NCBI GenBank assembly: GCA_045117315.1
Contig: JBGUNJ010000108.1
Coordinates: 1 to 6,789, forward strand
DNA: 6,789 nt
Direction of reading: 5' to 3'
Source of the DNA: CAG-791 sp045117315
Lineage (GTDB): Bacteria > Bacillota > Clostridia > Lachnospirales > Lachnospiraceae
Below the pieces are notes generated by a model. It did not search any database and had not been told where the DNA came from. It saw only the letters and a program-made list of their open reading frames with translations. Of this stretch, positions 5,797 to 6,789 are shown one piece after another (position 1 is the first letter of the stretch; each line of letters opens with the position of its first letter). The position numbers and the translations under genes are program-made.

Positions 5797-6669
5797 ATGC
5801 GGCAAATTCCGGAAGAATATCTGGTAAAAAGAGAACAGGACATTCAGGAGGCGGAAGGGATCTTTGTACACACGCCCTCCTCCTTCGCTCTGGACAACCT
5901 CTTCTATATCCGGCTGGAGGCCCTCTATACCTGCGGTCCCAGGTATGAGGTGAAGAGATCAGGGCTGAATTCTTTTTTGATGTTTTATATAAAAGAGGGG
6001 GAGTTGCTCTTCGAATACGAGGGGCGCAGTTTCGTCGCGCACAAGAAAGACATCGTGATCCTGGACTGCATGAAGCCCCAGCGCTATCAGGCGCTGACGC
6101 GGACTTCCTTCTACTGGTTCCACTTTGACGGCAGCGCTTCCAGGGCATACTTTGAGCATTTTAAAGAGAACCGCGGAATCCATTTCCAGAATACCCGGGG
6201 TATGGAGGAACATTTCGTCCTGATCCATGACCTGATGCGGAGCGGCTGCCCCGATGAAGGGATCATGTCGGTCCATATTCACCGGATCATGGCCCTGCTC
6301 TTCTCCTCTGTGGGGACCGGAGGGACTCCCTCCGACATCGTGGCCCGAGCAAGGGTCTATATGGACGCCCACTACATGGAAAAGCTGTCCGCGGAGCAGA
6401 TCGCCGAAGCTTCCAGGGTAAGCCCGTCCCACCTCTTCCGCCTCTTCCGCAAGGAGACCGGCCTGACGCCCTATGCCTATCTCACCAACGTGCGGATGGA
6501 GCACGCCATGAAGATGCTGCTGAACACCTCCTACACAGTGGAGGAGATCGCGGATTACTGTGCTTTCTGCTCTTCCGCCAATTTCATACGGGCCTTCCGC
6601 CAGAGTACCGGAGTGACACCCAGAAAGTACAGAAAGCTGATCAGCGGCATCACATCGGCAGCGCCGTAA
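5797..6669 (+). CDS. AraC-family transcriptional regulator with N-terminal cupin-like domain
   Basis: The protein has 290 residues, the normal length for this family. Residues about 25-120 form a cupin-like sensing domain of beta strands (LMFYIKEGELLFEYEG, then KKDIVILDC and FYWFHFDG). Residues about 182-282 form the AraC/XylS DNA-binding domain. Its helix-turn-helix motifs lie near 197-218 (LSAEQIAEASRVSPSHLFRLF) and 247-270 (YTVEEIADYCAFCSSANFIRAF), followed by the signature GVTPRKYRK. The ATG at 5797 has AAGGAG 5 bases upstream. It is divergent from the MtB-type gene and shares its control region, so it is a likely regulator of that gene and of itself. The ligand is unknown; the cupin fold in such proteins usually binds sugars or other small organics. 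Having two AraC-domain regulators in one cluster suggests two separate inputs. Confidence 0.93.
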   Translation: MRQIPEEYLVKREQDIQEAEGIFVHTPSSFALDNLFYIRLEALYTCGPRYEVKRSGLNSFLMFYIKEGELLFEYEGRSFVAHKKDIVILDCMKPQRYQALTRTSFYWFHFDGSASRAYFEHFKENRGIHFQNTRGMEEHFVLIHDLMRSGCPDEGIMSVHIHRIMALLFSSVGTGGTPSDIVARARVYMDAHYMEKLSAEQIAEASRVSPSHLFRLFRKETGLTPYAYLTNVRMEHAMKMLLNTSYTVEEIADYCAFCSSANFIRAFRQSTGVTPRKYRKLISGITSAAP

Positions 6670-6706
6670 AACACGGCAGTGTGCAGCAGGGCCGCCGAAT
6701 GCAATT

Positions 6707-6728
6707 CAAGACTCGCTCGCGAGTCTTG
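6707..6728. other. 10-bp inverted repeat downstream of the AraC gene
   Basis: CAAGACTCGC (6707-6716) is followed after only TC by its exact complement (6719-6728). It lies 38 bases after the AraC stop codon. No T run follows on either strand, so it does not look like a standard terminator. Confidence 0.6.
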
Positions 6729-6735
6729 CGCGCCG

Positions 6736-6788
6736 GATGCGGGTTGACATGTCTTGTTTTTCAAAGACATGTCAACATCTTCCGCATC
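6736..6788. terminator. long bipartite hairpin at the right edge, possible two-way terminator
   Basis: A perfect 13-bp stem (GTTGACATGTCTT at 6743-6755 with its complement at 6764-6776) closes an 8-base loop, GTTTTTCA. Outside it GATGCGG (6736-6742) pairs with CCGCATC (6782-6788), leaving a 5-base bulge on one side. No clear T run follows within the window. It may end the AraC transcript and a facing gene beyond the edge, or be a repeat element. No gene is seen in 6670-6789. Confidence 0.5.
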
Positions 6789-6789
6789 G

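Noticed and set aside
6555..6770. 71-codon minus-strand open frame at the right edge
   Set aside because: It overlaps the C-terminus of the AraC gene antisense and runs through the inverted repeats; no ribosome binding site or domain supports it.

Overview
The window looks like a catabolic gene cluster from an anaerobic, fairly GC-rich clostridial bacterium, perhaps a Lachnospiraceae-type gut bacterium or an acetogen. That placement is inferred from gene content, strong GGAGG-type ribosome binding sites and codon usage. The core is a corrinoid-dependent methyltransferase (O-demethylase-like) system. Four genes lie in one direction on the minus strand, and a divergently transcribed AraC-type regulator is on the plus strand.

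In transcription order the minus-strand genes are as follows. (1) 5444-4185 encodes a 419-residue uroporphyrinogen-decarboxylase-fold methyltransferase, the likely substrate:corrinoid methyltransferase (MtB). (2) 3872-2622 encodes a sensor/regulator with a PocR-type ligand domain and an AraC DNA-binding domain. (3) 2453-1815 encodes a 212-residue methyl-accepting corrinoid protein (MtC). (4) 1404 to beyond position 1 encodes a RACo-like reductive activator of corrinoid proteins, with a 2Fe-2S ferredoxin domain and an ASKHA ATPase domain; it is cut by the window edge. The plus-strand gene at 5797-6669 encodes a cupin-type AraC regulator. In the inferred cycle, MtB moves a methyl group from an unknown, probably methoxylated or methylated, substrate to Co(I) on MtC. 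A second methyltransferase, not in this window, would pass it to tetrahydrofolate. The activator would rescue MtC oxidised to Co(II).

The genes are not tightly packed. Every minus-strand junction has a spacer of about 170-410 bases with its own structure. The spacer after the MtB gene holds a strong hairpin terminator, followed by a degenerate repeat cluster that leads into the PocR-type gene. The spacer before the MtC gene has a weak terminator and a perfect TATAAT box. The spacer after the MtC gene has a tandem array of about 48-base units that fold only as minus-strand RNA, then a strong terminator hairpin. The activator gene itself carries an in-frame 42-base tandem repeat in its interdomain linker.

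The 352-base divergent region (5445-5796) is the main control region. It has dyads near the MtB gene, a good extended -10 promoter for the AraC gene, two near-identical 15-base direct repeats exactly 21 bases apart (a classic AraC-type operator geometry), and a leader that can form two mutually exclusive hairpins. The right end (6670-6789) has no gene but contains two long inverted repeats. I see no RNA genes, insertion sequences or CRISPR arrays.
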